DNA from: Bugulina stolonifera | Taxonomy: Eukaryota > Bryozoa > Gymnolaemata > Cheilostomatida > Bugulidae | Length of the DNA stretch: 64,000 nucleotides | Reading direction: 5' to 3' | Assembly: GCA_935421135.1 (NCBI GenBank) | Contig: OW285189.1 | Coordinates: 18,249,072-18,313,071 of the forward strand | Part shown: positions 32,853 through 57,000 of the stretch, piece by piece | Position numbering within the stretch: the stretch's first letter is position 1 | Layout: each line of letters opens with the position of its first letter | The notes under the pieces: generated by a model | The model's input: the letters and a program-made list of their open reading frames with translations, nothing else | What the model was told of the DNA's origin: nothing | Databases searched by the model: none | Translations under genes and position numbers: made by a program

Positions 32853-35800
32853 ATGTCATATCAAAAAAGCAGACGATCAGCTCCATCTCACAATAATTAC
32901 GAAATCGGGGGCTCAGCCATTTCCTCATACTTGCCAGGTAAAATTAGAAATCGTCTGTTTCATAGCTGGACGTCTGCCTTCAATCTGTATATTACATTAA
33001 CGTACAAAAAATTATCACATTTATTGGCCCGGAACTTAGTTTGCGGATACTGCACTTACTTTTAAAAAAATTGATTTATCAGATTTGAGCCATGTTAGAT
33101 TCCACATCACCCATTAACCAATCATCTAAAATTCTGCAATTATTGAGCAATTCTATGATGTTGATCATATACAATATACATTGTATATACAATAACTGCT
33201 TTGCAGAATTACCACCATGTGTTTTTATTGTTCTGGTATGTTTGAGTTTATTAGGACAGGGTGCTTTGCGTGAAAGCTGGAAGCCGTACGATACATATCC
33301 TGCTCCATCTCCACTAAGGAGATACCAGTCTACATTACCTTGGTCACCCAGCGTCCATTGCAGGTAGGTCAAGGTGTGTGTCTAACTAAACTGTAAACTA
33401 ACTACCAGCCTATTATAAGTCTAATACATCCAAGGTAGAAGAGATAGTAACAAATTGAAGCATTTCTACATTAATTACAAAAATTTTTGGCCTGCTGTGC
33501 TTTAGTTGGTGATTACCTTCTGTATCACATTAATTAGCACAGCTCAAGGTAGCCGGAATGTACCAAATGTGAAACAAGTATTAGAAGAAATGTCTCGTGA
33601 CAACCACCTGGGTCAAGGTGATCATCACTTATCCCTACCTGTTAGAGCATCAAATCCCCGTAAGCTTCCATCCTTCTCTACATCACTCTATACCAGATAT
33701 ACACCTACAGACTGGTTGAGACATAAAAACAGTATATCTGCTGACCAGGTATGTTATATGATATTAAATTGTATAATATACAATATTATGTTGTATTATA
33801 TTGTATTGATATGCTGCAACATTGTATCCATGGTGTGCTATGCATTGTTGATTACATATGGAAACACGAGTCAACCTTTTGCTCAATCTGAATAATCTTG
33901 ATACGTAGTATTGTTGTCTTCATGTCCATATGTCAGATTCAAGTTACATGTAAGTTTTTAATTTAGAAACAAAATTATTAGTATTTAATTCATTCTTGGA
34001 TGGCCTACCAGTAGTCTTTACATGTGCACTATATTATGGCGAGCAAAACAAAATGTCTTAAACTAATTACATTACTAAGGATAGAACCAAACTTGAAGGC
34101 GTACTAATTAATATTGAGATTCTCTACGTCTTAAGGACTCAATCTACATCTAAGTGTACAAACTATTTTAGTCTTAAACAGAGAGTATTATTTTTCACTA
34201 ACTATTGTATGCAGATACCACTATGCATGTAGGTAAGGGTAGCAAGTGAGGGCCTGAGAAATCTATCTTATCATTTAACTTCAGAACTCGATGAAAAGAC
34301 TAAAAGAACAACAGCCGATGTTGGTATGTTTACATTTTAGTGGAAGCCATTTAAAATTTCGGGGGCCTTGTCACATTATTTCATATGCTGTACATTATTG
34401 AGAGTGAGTCAAACCACATGCACCACAGAGCTGCTCTCTGTTTTTCTCACTTACGATTTTGAACTTCACCAGCCAGTTTTTAGCAGATCTTAACTGGAGC
34501 ACTAAAAAGTAGCTTTTAAAATCTGATTGCAAATGAGTAACTAAATGTCACATTTCTATCTTGTGCACTAGCCAAAGAGGTTTACTCTGTTGTAGATAAA
34601 AAACTAGGCAGTAGGATAGGCGATATTGAGTTCTGGAGATCAGAGTTGGACAATGAAACGTCTTCACTCCTTGATGAGACACAGAAGCTGCGTAAAGCTA
34701 AAGAGGCACTAGAGTTGTTTCTTAAAGAGTCACACAGACAGATAGAACTTGCGCAAGAGTGCCTGTATCAAAGAGAGAAACGTCATGGTGAGTCATGTGG
34801 TAGCCCTTTAGTATATTACCGAGTTGTACATTATATATTGCTTATAGCATCTGTTTAACTCGGGTATTTATTCCCATTGTACCTACACAGGTATAGATTT
34901 GGTACATGATGCAGTAGAACAGGCACTGCTAGCAGAAATAGAGTTAACCAAGCAAAGTCAGCAGTTGGCAGAAATCCAACTAAATAAAGTCAATTGTCAG
35001 ATTGAGATGAATCGAGCAGCACAGCACGAGATGGAGAAAGACAGCAAAGACAAACATGTATCCGCTGCTATCGATTATAATGTACAGCGTACTGCTGAAT
35101 CATCCAGGTAACTAAAATAGCAACAGCTCTTTACTTCCTGTCTATCCGTCATATTATTTGGTTTTTCTTGCTGAAGCAGGTTCTGTGGTATTTTACTAAA
35201 TAAAGAGTTATCTTTTCTATCTCCAAAGGATGTGTTACATGTACATCACAACAATACCATCTTAACAATTAACATCTGTAGCAGTAGCTTTACTTGGTTG
35301 CTCTATTTGAATATTATATAATAATTATTATTCTACTGCATTTTTCAGAGGTGTAGCATCATACAAAGGTATCGAACTGGTAGACAATACGGTATCTGTA
35401 CCCGAAACATGGGCTGACTTCACAAACAACAATGTGCGACACTCCCATACCCAGAGAAATGTTTCTATAAACCTAAGAAATGATATACAAACATTCCTTA
35501 GGCAGGCCAGTGATAGCCTCTGGAAGCAATGGAACAAGGTTTGCCTTGATACTATCATTGCATTACAAAATCATATCTTCTCGACAGATTGGTGTTCACT
35601 TCATTGTATCACTGATAGTTTCATAAAAACATGGTAGGAATAGAAATAGTAGATTATAACAGTTGATTGCATCATATGCCACTATTCTCAAAGATGTGCG
35701 TAACAAATTCTTGAGCAGGTGAACACAGAACTGGTAAGAAGGAAGCAGGAGACAATAGACGCTAGGAATAAGATAGAGCGCCATCTGTCTGGTACTTTGC

Positions 35801-36607
35801 AAGAAATCTTTGACACAGAGAAAAGCATAGAACTACTAAAGAAGTCCATGAATGATAAATACGCTCCTCGTAAGGTAAGAATATACACTGAACTGTTTTT
35901 GTAACACTCCCATTATATTCTTATATCCTTTGAATTCAACCAATTACATGCACGTACGAGGATGCAATTTACATTGGTTCAACTAGTTTTATAGCCCTAT
36001 TTTGTTAGATAACAGGCAAGAAACGTCAAAATTCTTTATAATTATGTACATGTATGATTATAGTTAGCATCTACAAGACTAGAAGGTAGATTACGTAGAC
36101 CGAATATGGAGGCATGTCGAGACACTGGTCAGCATAGGTTAGTGCAGCAGATCTATGAGATAGATGAGACTATAGAGAGTTTGAATTCACAGATACGACG
36201 TGTGGAAGATCAACTGCAGGCCTTATTGGTTAGTTGGTACTATGCAGTATATACCTTTAACTTATGGCAGTATGTACTATTGAATCCTGGACACCATTGA
36301 CCGAACTATTTCCAATAATGTGTACAACACTGCTATAAGGGAAGTGTGACGTGTAGTATAGTATAGTAAAGCATAGCACCGAATAGTATAGCACCGTCTA
36401 GCATAGTATAGCGTTTATAGTGTTGTGTAGCGTGGCACAGTATAGCATAGCATAGCATCTAGCATGGGCACTATTTTGCAGAGGAAGAAATCACAATTAG
36501 AGACTGACCTGACTACTAAGAACAACACATTGTATATCGATGGAGAAGTGTGTGCAGGACTTAGGAAGGTGTATCCTAAACAAGATAGAGTATGGACATT
36601 GATTTAG
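32853..36607 (+). CDS. TEKT3: Tektin, TEKT3-like
   Basis: Ten exons with closing phases: 32853-32937, 33255-33363, 33553-33748, 34233-34323, 34572-34787, 34891-35107, 35349-35538, 35719-35874, 36064-36228, 36482-36607. They give 516 residues (human TEKT3 490). Tektins are coiled-coil filaments inside axonemal doublet microtubules. TEKT3-type markers: STLPWSPS and YTRYTPTDW in the N-terminal part, then RIGDIEFWRSEL, the QREKRHGIDLVHDAVE block, SVPETWADFTNNNV, and the tektin signature nonapeptide here RPNMEACRD (commonly RPNVELCRD). A final segment LYIDGEVCAGLRKVYP closes the family domain. The core about residues 130-510 is helical throughout. TEKT3 versus TEKT5 orthology cannot be settled by eye. 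Degenerate repeats fill intron 9. Confidence 0.92.
36340..36475. repeat. Degenerate TAGCATAGTA repeat in tektin intron 9
   Basis: Variants of AGTATAGCATAGC recur about ten times and run to within some ten bases of the exon 10 acceptor. No function assigned. Confidence 0.7.
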
Positions 36608-37449
36608 ATATATTGTAACACTGTGTCACCTTGCCAATATACATGGACATGCAATGTAATGTATGTTATGTATAATTTTATGTAGATGCAGATGCAGAAT
36701 ACACCTTTTACTGACAAATGACAATCATGGCTCACATTCTCATTCTAACATGTATATTGGAGTTCATCAATAGTTATAGGAGCAAACTGCATATGATGAG
36801 ACCTCCCCAGTCTAAGTTAACAGAGGGGTCTGGGAAAGGGAGCAATTTCTAAACATAAGGTATCGTAAGATGTAGTAGTAGTAGTAGCAGTAGCATATGA
36901 TACAAGATGGAAAACTTTACTTCAGGTTTAATAACTACAGTTTATTAAAAGCAGAACAAAATAATATATCACAGAGGAGTAAACAAATCAGCAGTAGGAA
37001 AGTAATAACAATCATCAATCAGTTCACTAAGATAATAAATTAAAGCTACCACCAAGATTCTCTCAGTTATAACACAATGACTGTCAGCTAATGTTGACTA
37101 AAATTTCAGCAGAATTATGTAGAAGATCATCAATGATTTACGCAAGACCACCCACCCACCCACTATAAAGTAGAGAGTGCTAATATGTGCCTCCATGATT
37201 GTCTTGTCTACAGTACCAGAAGAACTTCTTCAGCTATATTTGTAGTTAGAACTTATTTCTTCCTACAAGACAGATTCAGAATTATGAATAACAGAAATTA
37301 TTTACATATTACTATTTGCATCCAGGTGAATTCATGAAACTGAAGTTAAACGTGCAAGTTTAATTCTGGTCAAGCCATCAACTCATATTATGAAATGACT
37401 GGTGTGTATGTAAGGCATCTATACATGCCATAGCCAAGGGCCCTTCCCC
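36608..37449. other. Convergent 3' region of the tektin gene and TBCD
   Basis: No coding exon. Both neighbouring genes terminate here. A short GTAGTAGTAGTAGCAG trinucleotide tract lies near 36873-36892. Confidence 0.5.
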
Positions 37450-47998
<10,549 letters not shown>

Positions 47999-48479
47999 TT
48001 CAATAGGCTAAATGCAAGACCTAACTGAGATGAGAGTTGTTGATCGTGATTGTCACTTGATTGTGTCCCAATAAACTGCTAAGAGAATGGGTGGATATCA
48101 AATATAGTGGAATTTCCAGTTCTCCTTTTGCGTACCCAGCAACAACCAACGTATTGTCGTGAAAATAACAACATACATGCTGTATCCGCTTTGATTGCGG
48201 CCATGGTCAAGTTGTTTCCTCGCAACAGAATTCATACGCTGTTGGGCAAAGCTTTATTTAATAATGATGTACATATTTAAACATTTATCTATTGCATCTT
48301 TACAAGATAAACATAGCTCTAAAATAGATTGTTTATACTATACATATAAGGCTGCTTTGGTTTTGCTTTTAATGTTTTGAAGCTATACGTAAATATTTAT
48401 GCGGTATAACATTGTGTTTGTAGTTTAAGTGAGGAGGATTAATAATCTTCTGAATTTATTATCAATAGAGTTTGGCAAA
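47999..48479. promoter_or_regulatory. Shared intergenic promoter region of TBCD and CFAP299
   Basis: 481 bp between two divergent start codons. No specific element could be assigned; a bidirectional promoter is inferred from the spacing. Confidence 0.45.
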
Positions 48480-50420
48480 ATGGATGATGACGCTCCCACT
48501 GGTACTGATAATGTTATCACAGAATTTGAAAATTATGAGCAGTTTCTAGATTCTCAAATTACGCCTTTGGACTTGTTTTACTTGGAGGTAACTCAACTGC
48601 ATTTAAGTTTATTGTTATTTAATATTTTAGTTCTCTTTCTCAGCTCCCCATGGACTTACATGGACTTACATGGAGTTCATTGTCACGCTAGACCATCTAG
48701 GGGATGGAAGGGGCGTGCCTCATATGGGACAGTGGACAACATAAGTTGGGACAGTATTTCATGTATTAGTTTAGGAATTATTAAAAGTTGATCTGTACTG
48801 GTTAGTGCCACCTGTCATTTGGGGATTGCTTGAAGTATCAGTAGGATTGTGCAATCTTTAAATCTCGAACTGTTCTCGGTAGAAAGCTGTTATGGTACTG
48901 GTTGTAGTTGGTTCTGATGGATCTTGGTATGCCTCTGGTCTGGGCTCTAGTCTGTATCTGGCTGTTGTTGAAATGTTGCTGGACAAGTTGATCATATGGG
49001 TGCTTACATTTCGTTGAGATTGATATATTTCTTGTAACTTATCCAAATCTATATATTCAAATATTGTTTTTGTTGCTATTTTCAATATTTCAGATCACTC
49101 AGCCTATGTTCATGTAACGCTTGATTATTGGACCATTTAGTTGTTTTATTAAAAATCTAAATTAGTAGAATTATGGTAAGAACTCAATTATTTTAGGATG
49201 AAGAACTTGCTAGACAGTTGGTTGAATTGGGATACAGGGGGAGTGGAGAAGTATTAAAAAGAGAAGAGTTTGAAGCAAGGAAGCAGCAGGCAGAGGCTTC
49301 GCGCTTAGCTCAACGGAACAAAACCAAGTGAGTTGTTAAAATAATTTTCCAACCGAGGATCACCAGTCGTCGGCAACATTCAAGTTTTAAACTGTAAATA
49401 AACTGCACATTGTGACTGTATATACATGTACATCAGATAAATATAAAACAATTTTTCAGACAATTAGCTCACCAAGGAAAAGATATCAAAGACCCATTCC
49501 TGAAAGCTTTGGCGAATCGAGAAGAGTCAAATCGAAGTGGAAAAATGACTGTGAGCCTATATGACTTTTTAAAATCAGCTGTGTTATTACCAAAATATGA
49601 ATACTATGCTATACATGTAAATAGTGTGTGGCGAAAGTTTTTAAACCACATCAGATCTCTTTCATTGTCAGATTTTTTGGTATAGAAATCTATACACATG
49701 CATCCATCTCTTTACAGTCCATCGTATTCATCAGAGACAAAAACTCTCGAGGGCAGGAGGTCTCAGGTTATATAGACTATGCTCACCGTTTAAAGACGGA
49801 GGATTTTGAACAGTATTTTAGTGGAAAGAAAAGATTACTCCCAAAGCCATCAGATTTAAGGTAAATTTTTGTATGTTCCTGATTTGAGTGGGTTAAATGG
49901 TCTACAAAGTATTGATATACAATGTGGAAATTGTTGAATGACTTATTACCTGAACACAGTTGTATAAAATTATTTCCATTATTTTTTATTTCCATCTGAG
50001 TCACACCGGTCAATACTGTATGAGAGATTACACCCAGAACAACACAAATGTTGCATGGAAGAATATTGTGGCCTACAAATGATTGGAAAGTCATATGCTA
50101 ATTAATGGAACTTTTAGCCAACGGTGATATAGAAATGAATTTGAAGTCTAACATAGAATACTATACTATAGGTCGTACACTTGTGTTATTTCAGCTTCTA
50201 TAATTGGGAGACGCAGACTTCAACATCTAACCCAACCCCCAACTACCAGGTCATAGCTGAGAATGCATCTGGGCTATTATTTAAAAACAAAAGAGATAGA
50301 AAGATCTTGAATGTTGACCCAAAGGCTTCACCAGGAGACAATTCCACAAGGGTGGTGCTAGACTCCCCCAAGTATATTCAGATAGTCATCTATGACCACA
50401 TTACAAGGAGGAAGACCTAA
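48480..50420 (+). CDS. CFAP299: Cilia- and flagella-associated protein 299
   Basis: Five exons 48480-48587, 49197-49327, 49460-49550, 49718-49860 and 50195-50420 give 232 residues (human CFAP299 233). Family matches are end-to-end: [124 protein letters not shown] and the C-terminus YDHITRRKT. The protein is cilium-associated and important for sperm development in mammals; its biochemical role is not known. The start MDDD at 48480 is chosen to match the human length; an in-frame ATG at 48429 would add 17 residues (MRRINNLLNLLSIEFGK), which look like untranslated sequence. Confidence 0.95.
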
Positions 50421-51097
50421 GGCAACTGGTTAACCTTTCAACTGTTTATGAGCAGTTAGTAATATATTCTGCGGTAGTGTGCATGAATGAACATTTATTT
50501 ATTTTATAAGGTTTTAACTCAAATGTAATAACCAATACATTTTAGAGAATGGCAATAACACCCAATGAAATTGAACAACAAAGCAAAGTTAATTATTCAG
50601 TATCAATTTTGTGAAATGGAAGGAAATACAATTTCAGTTGTCATGGATACACAAATACAATTATTACCCTACAGTATATTTATATCATTATTAATCATAT
50701 AAGATTATACAGACTAGAAGTTAGGCTATTAGCCTAGAATTAATAATTAACTTGTCTGCCAGATGTTATTTTTATGAAAGCAGAATCAATATAATGATAT
50801 ATTTATGGATGCGGTTAATTATAACTAACAGATCCCTTCAATCTAAATTTGGCATTTTTTCGATAAAGAGCATTTCCAGTATTTCAGGTTGTGATATAGA
50901 GTGGTAGGAGATAGAACCTGCATGCTAGCAATATTGAAATCCAACTACTTGTACATGCAATGTATATATATACTCTCCACCTATAGTAAGTGTATATCAC
51001 AATCCATGCTAGCCTGTGTGTTACAGAGCTCATCACATTCTTAATATATTAAACTTGATCTCCAACCAGTTACTCTGAATGCATCTCTGCCATTCTA
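50421..51097. other. Convergent 3' region of CFAP299 and NAA25
   Basis: No coding exon seen; AT-rich, with both 3' untranslated regions expected here. Confidence 0.5.
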
Positions 51098-54000
51098 TCA
51101 TGAAGATATCAATGAATCTAGGAATAGTTTCTTATTGGATACTAGCTCTCTTATCTCTTTGGCTGTTCTGTCATAGCTGAGCGATATATTCTTAGATGCT
51201 AATGAAGGAAACTCATTCTAAAACATTATAAATATAAATAACACATTACTTCCCTCCCAAGAAGAACTTGTGTTGCTCATTTGACGAATGACAATACAAA
51301 TGTTAAAGATCACTAAGAATATTATACCCTTTAGAGTTAGTTTGCCATCATAAAGGATGTCAAGAAAATCGAAAGGCAAAAAGTTACAAAAACAATATTA
51401 CCGAGATAACCTACTACAAGCAAGACAGCTGTGAGATACTATTCAAACTGCATGTACATGTAGGCTTACCACTTCTGAGATGGAGAGTTGTCCCATCAGA
51501 CCAGATATCACAGTGCTGTGTGTAGAAAGGGAATCACACTTGGCAGACACTTCATCTAGAAGAGACTTCAACTTACTGATCAACAGTTTGAGAGTAGAAT
51601 GTGACACCATCTACAATACAGAAGACATGTTACATTCTGCAGTCACGTAGAGTTACGCGTAGATTATACAACGCTTGGGACTAGAGTGATATATTCACTT
51701 CTTGAAATGTGAACGCTGTGTAAACGACAGACATTACAAATGCAAATATTCAGTTGTGTTGTGAAAACTGACTCTTACCATTTGATTAACGTTGACCAGT
51801 TAAAATATTAAACCCAACTATAAAGTGATCACATTTCAACTAAATATCAGCTGTGAATTTACAGCCCAAGATAAATAACTAGCAAACACTTGTTCCGTTT
51901 GATTAAACGCGACTAGTTTAACAAACTCTCTTTGCTCTCCTATGTTCAATAAATCTGTTAAGGTGCCTGCGGCATAAGTGGGTCAATCACACTGTACTCA
52001 CCATGGCCTTGGGCACTGAAACCTTACTCTGCCCTCCTTGTTTCTTTTTCCTAGGATTAGCTGCCTGTCTAACAGGTAGGTACAGTCTCCACAAGACTCC
52101 AACGAATATCGTAGCAAAGCTCAGCAGCTAAAAAATGTCACAACGTAGCAGATTTGATGGATACTCCAGCAGATGAGACACTAAATACTGAGCCTACATT
52201 GGAGTGAAATTGATTGTATAACACTCACCTCCGTAAGGGAGCTCAATGAAGTGATGTATACTGCTATATCTCTGAGCTTGATCTCTTCAGCGCTAGTGTC
52301 CAGTGTGACAGACTTACAACTATCAACTAACTTGTTAGAGATACTGGTGAGCATGTTTGTTAGTGAAGAGTTATCCTCTCTGTTCACCTCTGTATTGAAC
52401 ACAAAATTCCTTATGCATACAAATTCTTTGATCAAATAGTACTTGTGATGTACATGGTAGATGAGAAGTGGAGAATTGTTGATTACACCATGATAACATT
52501 TCCTAACCTACACAGATATAGAAGGTTCACTCAAAAACGTGTCTAAGGTCTCAACAGCACGTCTTACTGTGGAATTGATTGAACATACCAGATAGGCTTC
52601 AGAGACTGACTCTAGTTACTCACCTTCATTGCTACTGCTGCTGTTCATACTGACATCAACCACCTGCACGACACTCTTCACCAAGTCTAGAAATAGCTGC
52701 AGGTGACCTGAGAGCACCTGTTGTACCAGCCTGGTAGGGAGAGTAGTGAACCGTGGCACCTATTGCGATAAAAGTCGGACTACTTCAAGATAGGAATAAA
52801 AATCGGACTACATGATGGGGTGTAATATAAACAAACATGTACAGCAAAACAACTATATACTACATTTCAGTACGAAACATAATAGCCTAAAATTATATGG
52901 TACATGTATATTACGGTACTGGTACATGTACATTACGGCACTGGTACATGTATATCTTGGTACAGGTACATGTATATTATGGTACTGGTACATGTATATT
53001 TTGGTACTGGTACCTTTATCTGCTGCCGTTGCTCCCATAGGGTCAGTTGTTCAGTAAAATCCTTCGCTAAGTGTTTGAGCAGATCAGGAAGCGTTGAAGA
53101 GCCGCTAGCTGACCCAGCCACAGCATAGACAGAGGTGGCTATGAGTCTAACTGTCAGATTTCTTACTCTCAGCCAGTGTTTCTATAAGATATGATAGAGA
53201 ATGCAGTACATACTGTACACTATTGTGTGTGACCAGATATATTATACTATATTGTATAGTTTACAATCTACTGCAGTGTGCGGAGGAGTGTATGTACTGA
53301 CAGTACTTCACTAAACACTTACCTGTTCATTGAATGTTTCTAATCGATGCTCTGGGGTAAAGATGGTCTGATCCCAGCTGTCCGATACAGGTACCTCTCT
53401 GTTATCCGATACGTTCTCCCACTCTATAGTATCTATATAAATAAGTGACATGGTTTAGGTACTAGTTCATGTGATTAGTATATTTGAATGTAATATATCT
53501 CTCATTAAATATGAGAGATCAAAGTGTGAGTTGGAACTTGATGCAATATGATATTTCATTAGTGTAAATTACATGTAGATGTAAATGTATGTCTATGCAG
53601 TCTGAAATAACCAGACATTCCGGCTAGGGGTAGAAATGTAACTCCAAAATAATATTTTGTTTGCAATTTAGTTTAAAAAAACACTTGAGAGAACTACTAC
53701 ACAGTGTGCGTAGTATGATATGCAGGACAGTAAAGAGTAGTAAATCACTAGCTACATGGTGTAATCTGTACCAGCATATAACTACACATAGACCCACCTG
53801 TTTCTGGTACATACTCCATACAAGTTATAGTATATGCCAGGGTATCGTAACTCTTACAATCAAATATCATATCTAATATCTGTTTTTCGTTAATAGCCAG
53901 GCCACATTGTACTGAATTAGGAACCCTCTTCTGATAGTCCCCAAACTCTTCAACCTACAGTAAGGAACACAGGCAATATGAGCCAGTGTAAGCATGGCAT

Positions 54001-57000
54001 TTAAACTGACTATTTGAGCTCAACACACGAAGAGAAGAGCTGGTAGAGGTATAAGTTACCTTGGAGAATGTACCAAACTTGTAGCACTGTATGAGAGCAT
54101 CAGATATCTCCCTGTTAGAACTATTGAAATACTTGAGCATCTGATCATAGAGTAGACAGGCGGTTGAGTAGTGTCCATAAGACATTGCCTGTACACTGTA
54201 GAGGTAGCTGAAACCATATTTATAATACACCTTTATATACATGTATGTGTACATTTATATACTCGTAGTGTACCTACATGATTTACTATACACATGCATG
54301 TACAGTATAACTTCCATGTGGTACAAGGCATCACTCAGGGGCCCCTAGTATAAGAAGCAAGTTTATGGAGGTGTACCTTGATTCAACCTATTTTAGATAC
54401 ATACCAATCTGCATCTACTTCACTTACCCCATTGAGTCAAATATGACCTGTTTGATCTCCATTTGATTGACCAGCTGTGGTACAGGACCGTAAGCACCTG
54501 AAATGTTTGATTAAACACAGTGCTACACTGATACAACAGAAAACGAGAGTGGAATGTGCACACAACCCAGTGGTATTGATAATGTTTCTTCAAATACAAT
54601 ACATGTGTAAGTAGTTTGGATCATACCAATAGACACGTAGAGATACAACTGTAATAAGGAGAAACCGTGGTTGGCAGGGTTACACTTTACTGCCTGCTCT
54701 AGCCAGCCAAGACATTCTACAATGTAATTATCCTCCCCTGTCTGTTCATAGACATCGATTAGTAGGTGGACAGCTAGGAGTAGGTATGCTCCGCATGTCT
54801 TTACTTCTGTGTCCAGCACCTCCGCCTCAACTATCAATGGAACGTACTCTCAATATACATGTATATGTATATGTACATGTACATGTATATGTATATATAC
54901 ATGTATATGCTATGGAATATCAAAATGTCAAATATTTGGAGTTGTAGATACATTGTAGGCTATATACAGAAAAGTAGTAGCATAAATCTCAAACATGCTA
55001 ACACACCATAGCTACCAAACGTAAGTGAATGTATGATGCACAACTTCCCAGAACGTATAAATCCTTTATAACAATTTGCCCACAAGCTCCTAACAGCAAA
55101 ATGAATCTTGTATTGCAACACACTAGGTAAAGCACAGCTCTGAATTGGTGACAAGTTGTCGTTGGAGTTACTGGTATTACTAACTTGAAGAGGAGGCAGT
55201 TATGAATCTACTCTGTAATTCCCTAGCTGTAGAGATCTTGTCGTTAACAGGCTTAACTTGTAGTGAACCGCTTAACCTCTCCAGCTGACAGTAGAGTATA
55301 TGTCTCTGCATACTTTTTACCTGACAACAGCATCAACAAATGTATTAAGGCAGAGGGTCATCAACTGACGAAGTGTGAACAGTACATGGATTAGTTCCAC
55401 TGTTATGGGTGTTAGCGAGGTGCTAATCAGCAAAAACATATTGGAAACAACTCTATGATTGAGAAACCAATTGAATATAATGCAGTCTCAAATAGCAATA
55501 CGGATCAGTCAAGGTTAGTTCTCCCCACGACACAATGTAGGCAAAATCATAAAGATAGGTTGTTAATGAAATAGAGTTTGTGAATAGTAAACTGGGTTCT
55601 ACTGCTTAGGTATGCTTATATATATCTAATGTTGCTCCCGATAACAAGCTACATGTCTGGTAACTAATCAGGAATCAGCAAATACAGAGCTATGTATAGA
55701 CTGGGAACTCACATTGTCATAATGGTGTATGAGACTGTCTTCACCCTCCCCTACAGACGACTCAATACTCAATGCACTCCACACCTTAGCAAGGAGCTCT
55801 TCAGCAGAGTGCACAGAGAGAAGAATTGTAAAATATTTGGAAATATCTTTATAGCAGCATGACTTGTCACCAAACACCTTACAATAGTCCAGGAAGGAGT
55901 TCAGCAGCTCCTCATCTGCAAATCAGATATCATGGAATAAAGAGCAGTACTAGAACACAACTTGAGGGCGGTATAGAGGTTTGCCTGTTAATCTGTAAAC
56001 CAATGTGCGTAGGGCTTAAACCAAAGGTTCAAGTCCTACACACATTGGTTGTAGAAGAACTGATTTGCTCAGGGCCTAGCTGCTGTTCATACAAGCTTCT
56101 GATTGAGATGGTTAAAAAATACAGGAAAATATTAAAAAAGAACCAAAGTGAGGAGGTCAAATTTGACACAACCATGGATAGTGTCTTCCCAAATAATAAT
56201 CCTACATAATATTATGTCTATTAGAAAACTGCTAACACTGTATGCTAAAGTTGTAAACTAATAGGGCTACCTACCACAGTTCTCAAGTTCATTCTTAGCC
56301 CTGGTCCTAAGAGTAGTATAGATTTCTAGGAGGGCAAGCAAAGGTGCCCGTTGTGGTTTATCCGCGGCTTTATTATTGGCACTGTTTGACCTTAGAAACT
56401 CAACCACATCTGTTACAGTGCGTTCACATTTGTCCGTGCTAAAAATACAGATATAATAAAAACTACGCATTGTCGACAGGGGAAAATAAACGAGCAAGCG
56501 TGCAGGTATATAAGCTAACTACAAATTCAATAATTCAGCTTTAGGGGACTAAAAACTGTTGATATTTGTCCATCAGTGAGCTCCACCAGAACATCACTAC
56601 AGATTTATGGACTGTGCTATGTCTAACAACCATATTACCAAAAATACAGGCATAAAATAAGTAATAGCATAGTGATTATTCTTAAGTTATTATAAGCTGA
56701 CCTATGTTTAGGTGGGGAGTCTGATGGGTCAGTCTGCTGTGTTTGTTCGGTTTGTGGAGGGTCAGCATCGGGTTGATCGGCTGCTGGAGATGAGTTACAT
56801 GAGTCCACAAGTCGTAGACTAGTCTCTATGTAGCTGACGTAGAAAGTCCAGTTATCTGATCTGTAAACAAATAATGGTAAGTTTACACAGCAGAGATATT
56901 GTCCTGAATGCACTATTAGGACAGGCAATGTCATACAATGTTCAACTCAAGAAATGGGACATCCCAGGTGTTCATTTGCTTTCAGCGACTATGCTTTCAC

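Noticed and set aside
48429..48479. An upstream in-frame ATG for CFAP299
   Set aside because: The 17 added residues have no counterpart in the human protein, whereas the second ATG gives nearly the same length as human.
52812..53128. Open frames with repeated TGTCILWYWYMY-like or VPVPKYTCT-like units
   Set aside because: They arise from the minisatellite at 52903-53013 and overlap NAA25 exon 16 in other frames.
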